In this document: one piece after another, positions 28,513 through 37,596 of the stretch
Position numbering within the stretch: the stretch's first letter is position 1
Layout: the number at the start of each line of letters is the position of its first letter
From: a bacterium
GTDB lineage: Bacteria; Bacillota; Clostridia; Lachnospirales; Lachnospiraceae
DNA: 64,000 nt
Assembly (NCBI GenBank): GCA_030539165.1
Contig: JAUNSO010000010.1
Span: 1 to 64,000 of the forward strand
Reading direction: 5' to 3'
Made by a program: the position numbers and the translations under genes
Notes under the pieces: model-generated
The model's input: only the letters and a program-made list of their open reading frames with translations
Told to the model about the DNA's origin: nothing
Databases searched by the model: none

Positions 28513-28901
28513 TGGCGAATAACAACAACAATATTACTGAGGTGGTAAATACTCTGATCAAGGGAATGGATGGATTTCTGACGTCCAAGACAGTTGTCGG
28601 AGAGGCAACAAAGATCGACGATACAATCATACTGCCGTTTGTGGATGTTTCATTTGGTGTCGGCGCGGGCGAGTTTAACAATGATAAAAAAAGCAACGGC
28701 GGCGGAGGTCTGAGCGGAAAGATGTCTCCGAGTGCTGTTCTTGTGATACAAAAGGGAAGCACGAGACTGGTGAATATCAAAAATCAGGACAGCATGACAA
28801 AGATTCTGGATATGGTACCGGATCTGGTGAATAAGTTTACAGCCAAGAAAGAGGATGAACAGGTATCAGATGAGGATGCTGTCAAGGCAGCATTTGATTG
28901 A
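28512..28901 (+). CDS. ytfJ: GerW family sporulation protein YtfJ
   Basis: 129 residues. The family core is clear: an N-terminal helix (VVNTLIKGMDGFLTSKTVVGE), ILPFVDVSFGVGAGEF, then a Gly-rich loop (NGGGGLSG) and SPSAVLVIQKG. YtfJ/GerW proteins are made in the developing spore; in Streptomyces GerW affects germination and lysozyme resistance. It is translationally coupled to the DUF2953 gene (TAATG overlap). Its presence supports descent from a spore former; it does not prove this strain sporulates. Confidence 0.9.
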   Translation: MANNNNNITEVVNTLIKGMDGFLTSKTVVGEATKIDDTIILPFVDVSFGVGAGEFNNDKKSNGGGGLSGKMSPSAVLVIQKGSTRLVNIKNQDSMTKILDMVPDLVNKFTAKKEDEQVSDEDAVKAAFD

Positions 28902-28959
28902 TAGGTTTCAATAACAACGGGGTTATAAAAGGATCAGAAAGTACACAGGAGGAAGGATT

Positions 28960-30891
28960 ATGGGTCAATTGAACGAGGGGTTGGTTTACACCAACGAAAA
29001 CTGTCAGGGATGTAATAAGTGTATTTCGGCATGTCCGGTTCTGCAGGCAAATCACGCGGTACTGGAAAACGGGGACAACATCATCAATGTAGATGGTGAT
29101 GCATGTATCCACTGTGGTAACTGCATCAGGGAATGCTCTCATGATGCGAGGAGCTTTCACGATGATACCGATCAGTTCTTTGATGATCTGGGAAAAGGGA
29201 CACCAATCAGTGTACTGGTAGCACCGGCCTTTATTGCAAATTATCCGAATGAATATAAAAAGGTGCTGGGATATCTGAAGAGCAAGGGTGTTAAACGTAT
29301 CATCAGCATCAGCTTTGGTGCAGACATAACTACATGGGCTTATTTGAATTATATCACAAAGAATCATTTTATCGGCGGAATCTCCCAGCCGTGTCCGGCC
29401 ATTGTTGACTATATCGAAAAGTATGTTCCTGAACTGGTTTCAAAGCTTGTACCGGTACACAGTCCGATGATGTGCGGAGCCATATATGCGAAGAAGTATA
29501 TGAATATCTCTGACAGACTGGCATTTATCAGTCCGTGTATTGCCAAAAAATCTGAGATCACAAGGCCTCAGAACAATGGCTATATTACATATAATGTGAC
29601 GTTTGATCATTTGATGGATAAGCTGAAGGGAATATCCCTGAACGGCTATGATGCGACAGATGAGATGGAATACGGACTTGGTTCTGTATATCCGATGCCG
29701 GGCGGACTAAAGGAAAATGTGGAACATTTTGTGGGAAAGGATCTGTTTGTACGTCAGATTGAGAGCCCTGAACATGCATATCATTTTATGAAAGCATATG
29801 CCAAAAGAGTGAAATCCGGAAAGACACTTCCATTTATGGTAGATGCATTGAACTGTACAAAGGGATGCATCTATGGAACAGCAACAGACCACAGCCGCGA
29901 TGATGATGAAGATATCCTGCTGGAGATTCATGCACAGAGAACGGCTGACAACTGCAACGCCAAAAAAACGGCATGGGACAAGTCAGCAAATTATACTGAA
30001 CGCCTTGCTCGTCTAAATGAGCAGTTCAAGAATCTGAAGCTGGAAGATTTCATGTGTCAATACAATACAAATGCAGCCATTGCAATGCCGGCAGTTTCTG
30101 CTTCAAAGCTGGAAGATATCTATACAGGCATGCACAAATACAACCAAAGTGACAGAAAGATCAACTGTGGGGCCTGTGGTTATAATTCCTGTGAGGAGAT
30201 GGCGATCGCCATTGCCAACGGATATAATCATAAGGAAAGCTGTATTCATTTTATCAAAGATACACTGGAAGATGAAATGAATCAGATCAGTGCCCTGAAG
30301 GAAGAAGTTCAGCAAAAGCATGAGGAACAGGTTGAGATGTACAAGGGTATTTTGAATGAGTTTGATCAGATCAAAACATCCATGGGTGAGGTTACAGACG
30401 GCAATCAGTCATCCGCAGAAGAAACAACCAACATGGCACATGCCATCAATGCACTTGCTGAGTATGGAGAGAAGCTGAAGGAATCACTGGCACAGGTCGA
30501 AACCTCAGTCAATGGCTATAATGAAGTCAATGATTCTATCATTAAGATTTCCAATCAGACAAGCATGCTGGCACTGAATGCAGGCATTGAGGCAGCAAGA
30601 AGCGGTGAAGCAGGAAGAGGCTTTACGGTTATCGCTAATAGAGTCAAGGATCTGTCTGAGCAGACCAAGGATGCTGTCAACTACGGAAAGCAGCAGAGCG
30701 ATCAGCTCGTACCGGCTATCCGGGCACTGACGGATGAAACACAGGAATTCCTGAAGAATATCAATGAGCTGAATGAAAGAACAGCAACGCTGGCAGCGAG
30801 CTCCGAAGAAATATCTGCACAATCAGCAGTAGTCGGAGATGTTGTAGAGAAAATCGCATCACAGATGCAGGATATTGTGAATCAGGAATAA
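28960..30891 (+). CDS. Hydrogenase-like iron-sulfur protein fused to a chemoreceptor signalling domain
   Basis: 643 residues, no membrane helix. Domains in order: a two-[4Fe-4S] ferredoxin (C15, C18, C21, C25; C49, C52, C55, C59); an [FeFe]-hydrogenase large-subunit domain with the H-cluster cysteines C145 (SQPCPAIV), C193 (SPCIAKKSE), C299 and C303 ([10 protein letters not shown]); a further cluster motif C403, C406, C411 and C428; and a methyl-accepting signalling domain with tip [21 protein letters not shown]. The H-cluster motifs are those of the putative sensory groups of hydrogenases, not the catalytic TSCCPxW type. It probably senses H2 or redox state in the cytosol and signals to CheA. 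AGGAGGAAGG precedes the start. Maturation genes are not in the window. Confidence 0.9.
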   Translation: MGQLNEGLVYTNENCQGCNKCISACPVLQANHAVLENGDNIINVDGDACIHCGNCIRECSHDARSFHDDTDQFFDDLGKGTPISVLVAPAFIANYPNEYKKVLGYLKSKGVKRIISISFGADITTWAYLNYITKNHFIGGISQPCPAIVDYIEKYVPELVSKLVPVHSPMMCGAIYAKKYMNISDRLAFISPCIAKKSEITRPQNNGYITYNVTFDHLMDKLKGISLNGYDATDEMEYGLGSVYPMPGGLKENVEHFVGKDLFVRQIESPEHAYHFMKAYAKRVKSGKTLPFMVDALNCTKGCIYGTATDHSRDDDEDILLEIHAQRTADNCNAKKTAWDKSANYTERLARLNEQFKNLKLEDFMCQYNTNAAIAMPAVSASKLEDIYTGMHKYNQSDRKINCGACGYNSCEEMAIAIANGYNHKESCIHFIKDTLEDEMNQISALKEEVQQKHEEQVEMYKGILNEFDQIKTSMGEVTDGNQSSAEETTNMAHAINALAEYGEKLKESLAQVETSVNGYNEVNDSIIKISNQTSMLALNAGIEAARSGEAGRGFTVIANRVKDLSEQTKDAVNYGKQQSDQLVPAIRALTDETQEFLKNINELNERTATLAASSEEISAQSAVVGDVVEKIASQMQDIVNQE

Positions 30892-30904
30892 AACCCAAAT
30901 TAAG

Positions 30905-30938
30905 AAACAGCTGTCTGATATGAGACGGCTGTTTTTTT
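30905..30938 (+). terminator. Rho-independent terminator after the hydrogenase-like receptor
   Basis: A 12-bp stem (one T-G pair) joins 30905-30916 with 30923-30934 and runs into seven T residues. Confidence 0.9.
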
Positions 30939-31009
30939 ATTAGTAAAATGTCACAAATGATCAATATGGTGCATACAATATTAACAGAACACTTTTAGGA
31001 GCAAAATGA

Positions 31010-31153
31010 ATGCAGACAAGACATACAATCGGATGTGCACTGTTTTTGATAGCAATCGGCATGCTGATCATGATGTTTATTTCCAATGTCCTGATTGGAG
31101 TGATCATTATCATTTTGCTGCTGATACTAGGTTATAATCTGTATTGCTGGTGA
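31010..31153 (+). CDS. Small membrane protein, 47 residues
   Basis: Begins MQTRHTIGCALFLIAIGMLI and continues with a second very hydrophobic stretch (VLIGVIIIILLLILGY), ending YNLYCW. AGGAG at 30997-31001 is well spaced for the ATG at 31010. It is a predicted two-helix hairpin membrane protein. Similar tiny proteins of this design occur in clostridia, often without a known role. It lies alone between a terminator and the next promoter. Confidence 0.65.
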   Translation: MQTRHTIGCALFLIAIGMLIMMFISNVLIGVIIIILLLILGYNLYCW

Positions 31154-31192
31154 TTTATTTTAATTTCGTGAAAAATGACGGAAGAAAAACAG

Positions 31193-31221
31193 TTGAAAAA
31201 AAAGAAGAATCAAAATATAAT
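31193..31221 (+). promoter_or_regulatory. Promoter of the J-domain gene
   Basis: TTGAAA at 31193-31198 and TATAAT at 31216-31221 with a 17-base spacer; the leader of about 95 bases has no known motif. Confidence 0.65.
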
Positions 31222-31322
31222 GATACTATATGATGTGGTGTATGGAGTAATTGTTCTCTACAAATTGTATTTCTGACATTTGCAAACGGACAGTTCCGTT
31301 ACAAATATACGGGAGAGATAAA

Positions 31323-31802
31323 ATGCATGATATAGAAAATGCATCAGCTGAGGAATTAAATCAGATCAAAACATGGCTGTTCAAAGAGAATATTCGGATA
31401 GAAAGCGAAAAAGAGCAGCTGAACCAGCAGATGAGGGTCATCAGAGAACAGGGAAGCCGAAATGAACTGGAAAGCAAACAGCTGGAGAGGGAAAAGGTAC
31501 TGTTCCGGCACAAGTGGGAAATCCTTGAGAGTGCATATCGTGATCTTCATGAAGAGCAGAAGAAGTTCGAGATAGAGAAACAGCAGCTGATCGGCCGCAG
31601 AAATGAATACAGCTATCCAGGGTATCAGAATATGACGGCGGCAGGTGTCTTTTTTAAGGGCGTGAATAATCCACTGGCATTGAAGAAACGGTATAAAGAT
31701 CTGATCAAGATCTTTCATCCGGATAATGTGGCAGGAGATAATGATACAGTACAGCTGATTAACAGAGAATACTGTACACTGAGAGATGTATATCAGACAT
31801 AA
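31323..31802 (+). CDS. Coiled-coil protein with C-terminal J domain
   Basis: 159 residues from the ATG at 31323 (GGGAGAG upstream; an earlier TTG-type start has none). Residues 10-95 are a charged coiled coil rich in Glu, Gln, Lys and Arg. The last 40 residues, ALKKRYKDLIKIFHPDN followed by QLINREYCTLRDVY, are a compact J domain with the HPD tripeptide that stimulates Hsp70 ATPase. J domains are usually N-terminal in DnaJ; a C-terminal J domain without zinc or substrate domains suggests a specialised adaptor that brings DnaK to a target bound by the coiled coil. Confidence 0.85.
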   Translation: MHDIENASAEELNQIKTWLFKENIRIESEKEQLNQQMRVIREQGSRNELESKQLEREKVLFRHKWEILESAYRDLHEEQKKFEIEKQQLIGRRNEYSYPGYQNMTAAGVFFKGVNNPLALKKRYKDLIKIFHPDNVAGDNDTVQLINREYCTLRDVYQT

Positions 31803-31804
31803 GA

Positions 31805-31840
31805 CATTAAAAAAACAACCTTTCGGTTGTTTTTTTAATG
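31805..31840. terminator. Bidirectional terminator between the J-domain gene and rpmB
   Basis: A perfect 16-bp stem (31805-31820 with 31825-31840) with a TTTC loop and A/T runs on both sides serves the two convergent genes. Confidence 0.92.
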
Positions 31841-31846
31841 ATCGAA

Positions 31847-32032
31847 TTATGCTCTTTCAACTCTGTTTGATTTCAAACAATCTGTACAAACATGAAGTCT
31901 TCTGGGTGTACCGTTAACCATGCATTTTACTCGTTTCACATTTGAATTAAAAATTCTATTTGATCTTCTATGAGAATGGCTGACGTTGTTACCAAAATGA
32001 ACACCTTTACCACAAATATCACATTTAGCCAT
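31847..32032 (-). CDS. rpmB: 50S ribosomal protein L28, zinc-binding form
   Basis: 61 residues from the ATG at 32030-32032, with GGAGGTGC upstream on the minus strand. It begins MAKCDICGKGVHFGNNVSHSH, a typical L28 start. Two CxxC pairs (CDIC near the start, CTDC near the end) make this the zinc-containing form. As in Bacillus, rpmB is divergent from the asp23-fakA genes. Confidence 0.97.
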   Translation of the reverse strand: MAKCDICGKGVHFGNNVSHSHRRSNRIFNSNVKRVKCMVNGTPRRLHVCTDCLKSNRVERA

Positions 32033-32076
32033 TATTGCACCTCCTCTGATTTCATATAGTCTCGCAACAAAAATCA

Positions 32077-32105
32077 TTTTATCAGAAGTTTTGTATAAAT
32101 GCAAG
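32077..32105 (-). promoter_or_regulatory. Promoter of rpmB
   Basis: On the minus strand TTGCAT (32105-32100) and TAAAAT (32082-32077) are 17 bases apart, about 45 bases before the rpmB start codon. Confidence 0.65.
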
Positions 32106-32155
32106 CAAAAGATGAAAGAAAATAACAGGAAATGAAATTATGTGCATTTTTGTAT

Positions 32156-32183
32156 TTCATTTTTATCATAAAGCGGTTATAAT
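32156..32183 (+). promoter_or_regulatory. Probable promoter of the asp23-fakA-recG genes
   Basis: A perfect TATAAT at 32178-32183 follows a weak -35 (TTTCAT, 32156-32161) at 16 bases, about 45 bases before the asp23 start. Confidence 0.45.
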
Positions 32184-32226
32184 AGGATAGGATTATGAAG
32201 CAGAATATATAATGGAGGTAAACTAT

Positions 32227-32583
32227 ATGAAGGGCCACATGAATACACAGGTTGGAAATATCGTGATCGATACAGAAGTAATCGCACAGTATGCAGGCAC
32301 AGTTGCAGTAGAGTGCTTTGGTATAGTAGGTATGGCTGCCGTCAGTGTAAAGGACGGGTTGGTAAAGCTTCTGAAAAAAGAAAGTATCACACATGGAATC
32401 AGCGTATCACTGGAGGATAATAAGCTCATACTTGACTTTCATGTAATTGTATCTTATGGTGTCAGCATTCTTGCAGTATCTGATAATCTGATCAGTAATG
32501 TTAAATATAAGGTAGAAGAGTTCACCGGACTGAGTATTGAAAAGATCAATATTTATGTTGAGGGCGTTCGTGTGATTGATTAG
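32227..32583 (+). CDS. Asp23/Gls24 family envelope stress protein (YloU-like)
   Basis: 118 residues from the ATG at 32227, with GGAGGT upstream. The Asp23 domain fills the protein: GNIVIDTEVIAQYAGTVAVECFGIVGMAA at the start and ILAVSDNLISNVKYKVEEFTGLSIEKINIYVEGV at the end. Family members form membrane-associated assemblies and are linked to cell-envelope homeostasis. In Bacillus the equivalent gene yloU lies between rpmB and the fatty acid kinase gene yloV, the same order as here. A link to fatty acid metabolism is contextual. Confidence 0.92.
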   Translation: MKGHMNTQVGNIVIDTEVIAQYAGTVAVECFGIVGMAAVSVKDGLVKLLKKESITHGISVSLEDNKLILDFHVIVSYGVSILAVSDNLISNVKYKVEEFTGLSIEKINIYVEGVRVID

Positions 32584-32604
32584 AGATAAACTAGGAGGAA
32601 CAAG

Positions 32605-34383
32605 ATGGCTATTCAAACAATCGATGCCAAGACATTTGCGAAGATGTTTCTGGCAGGCGCAAACCGATTAGAGGCAAAGAAAGAATGGATCAATGAACTG
32701 AATGTATTTCCGGTACCTGACGGAGATACAGGTACGAATATGACATTGACGATCATGTCGGCATCCAAAGAGGTTGCCGGATTAGATGAAATAACGATGG
32801 AAAATCTGTCGAAAGCAATTTCATCAGGCTCACTGAGAGGTGCAAGAGGTAACTCAGGCGTTATATTGTCACAGCTGTTTCGAGGTTTCACGAAGGTGAT
32901 CAAGGAACAGCAGGAAATCGATGCTGTCACTCTTGCAAATGCAATGCAGAAAGCAACAGAAACGGCATACAAGGCTGTTATGAAGCCCAAGGAAGGTACG
33001 ATTCTGACAGTGGCAAAGGGTGCAGCAGATAAAGCATCTGAGATTGCAGCGGAGACAGATGATCTGACAAAAATGATTGGAGCTGTCATCGAGCATGCAG
33101 AGCTGGTTCTTTCCAAAACACCGGATATGCTTCCCGTACTGAAACAGGCAGGCGTGGTGGATTCCGGCGGGCAGGGACTCCTGGAGGTCTTAAAGGGCGG
33201 ATATGATGCATTTCTCGGAAAAGATGTAGATGCAACCTATTCTGATGCAGCCGCAGCAAAGAAAAAGGAAGCTGCAGCAGGTACAGGCACGGGCTCATTA
33301 GAGGTACAGGCAGCAATCGATATTAAATACGGTTACTGCACTGAGTTTATTGTGATGGTAGAAAATGTCTTCAATGCAAAGAATGAGATGGATCTCAAAG
33401 CTTATCTGGAATCAATCGGTGATTCTATCGTGGTCGTGGCAGATGACGATATTGTAAAGGTACATGTTCATACAAATGATCCCGGTCTGGCCATTCAGAA
33501 AGCATTGACATACGGATCTCTTACCAATATGAAGATTGATAACATGCGTGAGGAGCATCAGGAAAAGCTGTTCAAGCTTGCTGAGAAGGATGAGCAGTCA
33601 AAGACAGAAGCAAAAAAAGAAGCAGCAGAAGAAGTAAAAGAAAAGAAACAGGATGTGCCTCAGGAAGAGAAGCAGACAGCTTCGGCAAAGGCTGCCGCTC
33701 CTGTCAAGAATGACGAACCTATGAAGCCATATGGATTTGTTGCTGTTTCCATAGGGGAAGGAATGAACGCCATCTTCAGGGGACTGGGCGTGGACTATGT
33801 CATCGAGGGCGGACAGACGATGAATCCCAGTACAGAGGATATGTTAAACGCAATTGAAGCAGTTCATGCGGAGAACATTTTCATCCTGCCAAATAATAAA
33901 AATATCATCCTTGCAGCAAATCAGGCAAAATATCTGGTTGAAGGGAAAAATATCATCGTGATTCCGACGAAAACAGCACCACAGGGAATCACTGCTCTGA
34001 TCAATTTCATTCCTGAGCAGACAGTTGAGGAAAATGAGGCGTTGATGACGGAAGAGATTCAAAAGGTAAAGACCGGTCAGGTCACCTATGCAGTCAGAGA
34101 TACGGTGATCAACGATATCGAGATCAAACAAGGCAATATTATGGGAATCGGAGATCATGATATCTTAGCAGTGGGCACTGTCGTTGAGGATACGGCTAAG
34201 GAAATGATCGCAAAGCTTGTGGATGATGATTCGGAGCTGATCAGTATCTATTACGGAGATGAGGTTGAGGAAGACATCGCGGAGGAATTGTCATCAGAGA
34301 TCGAACAGCTCTATCCATCCTGCGATATCGAAGTTCATTCGGGCGGACAGCCGATTTATTATTACATTATTTCCGTTGAATAA
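32605..34383 (+). CDS. fakA: Fatty acid kinase subunit FakA (DAK2/YloV family)
   Basis: 592 residues. Residues 1-200 are the DAK2 ATP-binding domain: LNVFPVPDGDTGTNM holds the Asp residues that bind Mg-ATP, and SLRGARGNSGVILSQLFRG follows. A middle domain and a C-terminal domain (EGMNAIFRGLGVDYVIEGGQTMNPSTED) complete the FakA architecture, which binds FakB. Between them is a Lys/Glu/Ala-rich linker (about 325-370). FakA phosphorylates fatty acids carried by FakB for use in phospholipid synthesis. AGGAGGAAC precedes the start. A DegV/FakB protein is encoded two genes downstream. Confidence 0.93.
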   Translation: MAIQTIDAKTFAKMFLAGANRLEAKKEWINELNVFPVPDGDTGTNMTLTIMSASKEVAGLDEITMENLSKAISSGSLRGARGNSGVILSQLFRGFTKVIKEQQEIDAVTLANAMQKATETAYKAVMKPKEGTILTVAKGAADKASEIAAETDDLTKMIGAVIEHAELVLSKTPDMLPVLKQAGVVDSGGQGLLEVLKGGYDAFLGKDVDATYSDAAAAKKKEAAAGTGTGSLEVQAAIDIKYGYCTEFIVMVENVFNAKNEMDLKAYLESIGDSIVVVADDDIVKVHVHTNDPGLAIQKALTYGSLTNMKIDNMREEHQEKLFKLAEKDEQSKTEAKKEAAEEVKEKKQDVPQEEKQTASAKAAAPVKNDEPMKPYGFVAVSIGEGMNAIFRGLGVDYVIEGGQTMNPSTEDMLNAIEAVHAENIFILPNNKNIILAANQAKYLVEGKNIIVIPTKTAPQGITALINFIPEQTVEENEALMTEEIQKVKTGQVTYAVRDTVINDIEIKQGNIMGIGDHDILAVGTVVEDTAKEMIAKLVDDDSELISIYYGDEVEEDIAEELSSEIEQLYPSCDIEVHSGGQPIYYYIISVE

Positions 34384-34475
34384 GAAGAAAACAGTTGATA
34401 CAGAGGATACACAGAAATGACTTGCGTACAGTATATGCAGGTCATATTCTTTCATGGTATTTCCGGAGAAGAGAT

Positions 34476-36545
34476 ATGGAACTGACTGATAATATTGAAG
34501 AATTAAAGGGTATTGGAGAGAAGACAGCGTTGCTGTATCATAAGCTTGGCATTTATACGGTACAGGATCTGATCAGGCATTATCCGAGAAACTATGAGGT
34601 CTTTGAGGAAGCAGGCTCGATCTCAAAGGATGATATCGGACATATTGTGTCAATCAGAGCCATCCTGCTGCAGACACCGGTATTGAAAAAGGCCAGAAAT
34701 CTGCAGATCGTTACAAGCGTCGCATTAACTGATTCCAAAAAACTGCATCTGACCTGGTTTAATATGCCTTTTTTAAAAAAGAGTATGGAAAAAGGACAGG
34801 TATATATCTTCAGAGGTGTTTTACAGGAAAACGGTGCTACATGGGTGATGGAACAGCCTAAGTTTTATACGGCAGAAGCATATCAGGAGCTGCTGCATAC
34901 GATGCAGCCTCTTTATTCGTTAACTGCCAGACTGACCAATCAGGCAATGACCAAATCCATCAGACAGGTACTGGATGAGAAAATCACTGTGGAGGAGTAT
35001 CTGCCGTCAAAGCTACTGGAAGAAAATGAGCTGATTTCTTTACAGGATGCGGTGAATGGAATCCATTTTCCAAAGAATCTGGATAGACTGATGAGCGCCC
35101 GCAACCGTCTGGTGTTTGATGAATTTCTTGTATTTATATTGCAGCTGAGACTGCTGAAATCACATACGGATGCGGTTAAAAATGACTTTAAAATGATAGA
35201 GGTCGCCGAAACAAAGAGACTGACAGAATCACTTCCTTATCAATTAACCTCTGCACAGATCAAGGTATGGAATGAGGTGAAGGAGGATCTGCAGAGTGAG
35301 AACACCATGAATCGCCTGATTCAGGGCGATGTCGGAAGCGGAAAGACGATTATTGCCGTTCTGGCGGCCGTGATGGCCGGGATCAACGATTATCAGACTG
35401 CATTTATGGTTCCGACGGAGGTACTGGCTGTTCAGCATTTTGAGACGATCACAAAGCTTCTGGAAACCTATCAGCTGCCGTTGAAGGCTGTACTGCTGAC
35501 CGGCTCCATGTCTGCCAAAAAGAAGACAGAGGCATATTCAAAAATAGAGAGCGGAGATGTACATATTATCATCGGAACACATGCATTAATCCAGGAAAAG
35601 GTTCATTATCATAAACTGGCACTGGCCATTACAGATGAGCAGCACCGGTTTGGGGTCAGACAGCGTGAAATCTTGTCAGAGAAGACAGATGGCAGCATCC
35701 CGCATGTGCTGGTTATGAGTGCAACTCCGATACCGAGAACACTGGGCATCATCCTGTATGGTGATCTGGATGTATCTGTGATAGATGAACTGCCGGCTGA
35801 GAGACTGCCGATAAAGAATTGTGTTGTGAATACGGCATACAGGAAAAAAGCCTATGAATTTATGTATAGTGAGATCAGTGCCGGAAGGCAGGTCTATATC
35901 ATCTGTCCTATGGTAGAAGAAAGTGAAGCAATCGATGCTGAGGATGTCATTTCTTACACGAAGAAGCTGAAAGAGTTTTTCCCACCGAAGGTAGAAATCG
36001 CCTATCTGCATGGAAAGATGAAGCCTCAGGAGAAGAACAGAACCATGGATGCCTTTGCACGCAATGATATCAATATACTGGTATCGACAACGGTTGTTGA
36101 GGTAGGGGTCAATGTACCGAATGCCAGTGTCATGCTGATCGAAAATGCAGACCGGTTCGGACTGTCACAGCTGCATCAGCTGAGAGGCAGAATCGGAAGA
36201 GGAAAGGATCAGTCCTATTGTATTTTTATGAGCGGCTCCCATACGAAACAGACTATGGACAGGCTGGAGGTACTGAATCGCTCCAACGATGGCTTTTACA
36301 TTGCATCAGAGGATTTAAAATCCAGGGGACCGGGCGATTTTTTTGGAATCAGACAGAGCGGAGCGATCGCATTTTCAATTGCAGATATCTATACAGACGC
36401 TGCAACCCTGCAAAAGGCAAGTGAAGCAGCGGAGAGAATATTAACAGAGGATCCAAAGCTGCAGCAGGAGGAATATGCGAATTTGAAAAAACAATTAAAT
36501 TTGTTTACACTCAATCAATTAAATGGTAGAATGTTAACAGTCTGA
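34476..36545 (+). CDS. recG: ATP-dependent DNA helicase RecG
   Basis: 689 residues from the ATG at 34476, with GGAGAAG upstream; the open frame extends 81 bases further back without a binding site. It remodels stalled forks and four-way junctions. The N-terminal wedge domain includes an OB fold (IKGIGEKTA-like start ELKGIGEKTALLYHKLGI). Helicase motifs include QGDVGSGKTIIA (Walker A), ITDEQHRFGVRQR (DExH type), VMSATPIPRTL and the C-terminal QLRGRIGRGKDQSYC. It completes the rpmB - asp23 - fakA - recG order known from Bacillus, without the serine dehydratase genes that lie between there. Confidence 0.97.
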   Translation: MELTDNIEELKGIGEKTALLYHKLGIYTVQDLIRHYPRNYEVFEEAGSISKDDIGHIVSIRAILLQTPVLKKARNLQIVTSVALTDSKKLHLTWFNMPFLKKSMEKGQVYIFRGVLQENGATWVMEQPKFYTAEAYQELLHTMQPLYSLTARLTNQAMTKSIRQVLDEKITVEEYLPSKLLEENELISLQDAVNGIHFPKNLDRLMSARNRLVFDEFLVFILQLRLLKSHTDAVKNDFKMIEVAETKRLTESLPYQLTSAQIKVWNEVKEDLQSENTMNRLIQGDVGSGKTIIAVLAAVMAGINDYQTAFMVPTEVLAVQHFETITKLLETYQLPLKAVLLTGSMSAKKKTEAYSKIESGDVHIIIGTHALIQEKVHYHKLALAITDEQHRFGVRQREILSEKTDGSIPHVLVMSATPIPRTLGIILYGDLDVSVIDELPAERLPIKNCVVNTAYRKKAYEFMYSEISAGRQVYIICPMVEESEAIDAEDVISYTKKLKEFFPPKVEIAYLHGKMKPQEKNRTMDAFARNDINILVSTTVVEVGVNVPNASVMLIENADRFGLSQLHQLRGRIGRGKDQSYCIFMSGSHTKQTMDRLEVLNRSNDGFYIASEDLKSRGPGDFFGIRQSGAIAFSIADIYTDAATLQKASEAAERILTEDPKLQQEEYANLKKQLNLFTLNQLNGRMLTV

Positions 36546-36563
36546 ATTACGGAGGATTACAAA

Positions 36564-37439
36564 TTGAACAATATTGCTATTGTTACGGATACAAACAGCG
36601 GCATTACTGCAGATCAGGCTGAAGAACTCGGAATCAGTGTAGTCGCAATGCCGTTTACCATACAGAATGAAACATTTCATGAAGGTGTAGACCTCTCAAA
36701 GGAGGAGTTTTACGCCAGACTGGCTGAGGATGCTGATATATCCACTTCACAGCCGTCACCTCATGATGTTCTGTGTCTGTGGGAGGAACTGCTGCAGACA
36801 AATGATTCGATCATATACATACCGATGTCAAGCGGGCTGAGTGGCTCCTGCCAAACAGCAAAGATGCTGGCTGAGGATTATAACGGAAAGGTTCTGGTCG
36901 TTGATAATCAAAGAATTTCAGTGACGCAGAGACAATCCGTACTGGATGCAATACAGCTTCGTAAGGCAGGAAAGAGTGCAGAAGAGATCGTTGATACGCT
37001 GATGCAGACAAAGCTGGATGCCAGCATTTATATTATGCTGGATACATTATATTATCTGAAAAAAGGGGGACGGATCACCCCTGCGGCCGCAGCACTCGGA
37101 ACAGTCCTTCGATTGAAGCCTGTTTTACAGATACAAGGCGAGAAGCTGGATGAGTTTGCAAAGGCAAGAACCATCAATCAGGCAAAGAGCATTATGATCG
37201 CTGCCATCAAAAATGATATTCATAAAAGATTCGGTGGTTCAGATGGAAAGAAAAATGTATGGCTGCACATAGCGCATACAGAAAATGAAGAGGCAGCCCA
37301 CGTATTAAAAAAGGAACTGGAGGCAGAGCTTCCGGGATTTGATATCTATGTTGATCATCTGCCACTCAGCATTGCATGTCACATCGGCCCGGGTTCACTG
37401 GCTGTAGCGTGCTCTGTAAAGCTGCCGGTTTTTCCATAG
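36564..37439 (+). CDS. DegV family fatty acid-binding protein (FakB-like)
   Basis: 291 residues. The start is TTG at 36564, 7 bases after GGAGGA, and gives the family N-terminus IAIVTDTNSGIT. Further motifs are TSQPSPHD and IPMSSGLSGSCQTA, whose serines line the fatty acid carboxylate site in FakB proteins, and YLKKGGRI. A fatty acid is bound in the cleft and presented to FakA for phosphorylation; which chain this copy prefers is not visible. It lies downstream of fakA with recG between, so kinase and carrier are probably co-transcribed. A terminator follows. Confidence 0.92.
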   Translation: MNNIAIVTDTNSGITADQAEELGISVVAMPFTIQNETFHEGVDLSKEEFYARLAEDADISTSQPSPHDVLCLWEELLQTNDSIIYIPMSSGLSGSCQTAKMLAEDYNGKVLVVDNQRISVTQRQSVLDAIQLRKAGKSAEEIVDTLMQTKLDASIYIMLDTLYYLKKGGRITPAAAALGTVLRLKPVLQIQGEKLDEFAKARTINQAKSIMIAAIKNDIHKRFGGSDGKKNVWLHIAHTENEEAAHVLKKELEAELPGFDIYVDHLPLSIACHIGPGSLAVACSVKLPVFP

Positions 37440-37458
37440 AGTCAAAGATATAACTACT

Positions 37459-37492
37459 AAAGCTTACACGATATTGTATGTGAGCTTTTTTT
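37459..37492 (+). terminator. Rho-independent terminator after the DegV gene
   Basis: A 10-bp stem with one G-T pair (37459-37468 with 37479-37488) is followed by a T run to 37492. Confidence 0.8.
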
Positions 37493-37517
37493 ATGCGCAA
37501 CTAATTGTGTTTTATGT

Positions 37518-37545
37518 TTGAAAATTATTCTTTTTATGTTATACT
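37518..37545 (+). promoter_or_regulatory. Promoter of the topoisomerase operon
   Basis: TTGAAA at 37518-37523 and TATACT at 37540-37545, 16-base spacer, about 50 bases before the start codon. Confidence 0.65.
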
Positions 37546-37596
37546 ATATGAGGTATGTTTTCAATTGATTAAGAATGTATAAGGGGTAGGGAGAGT

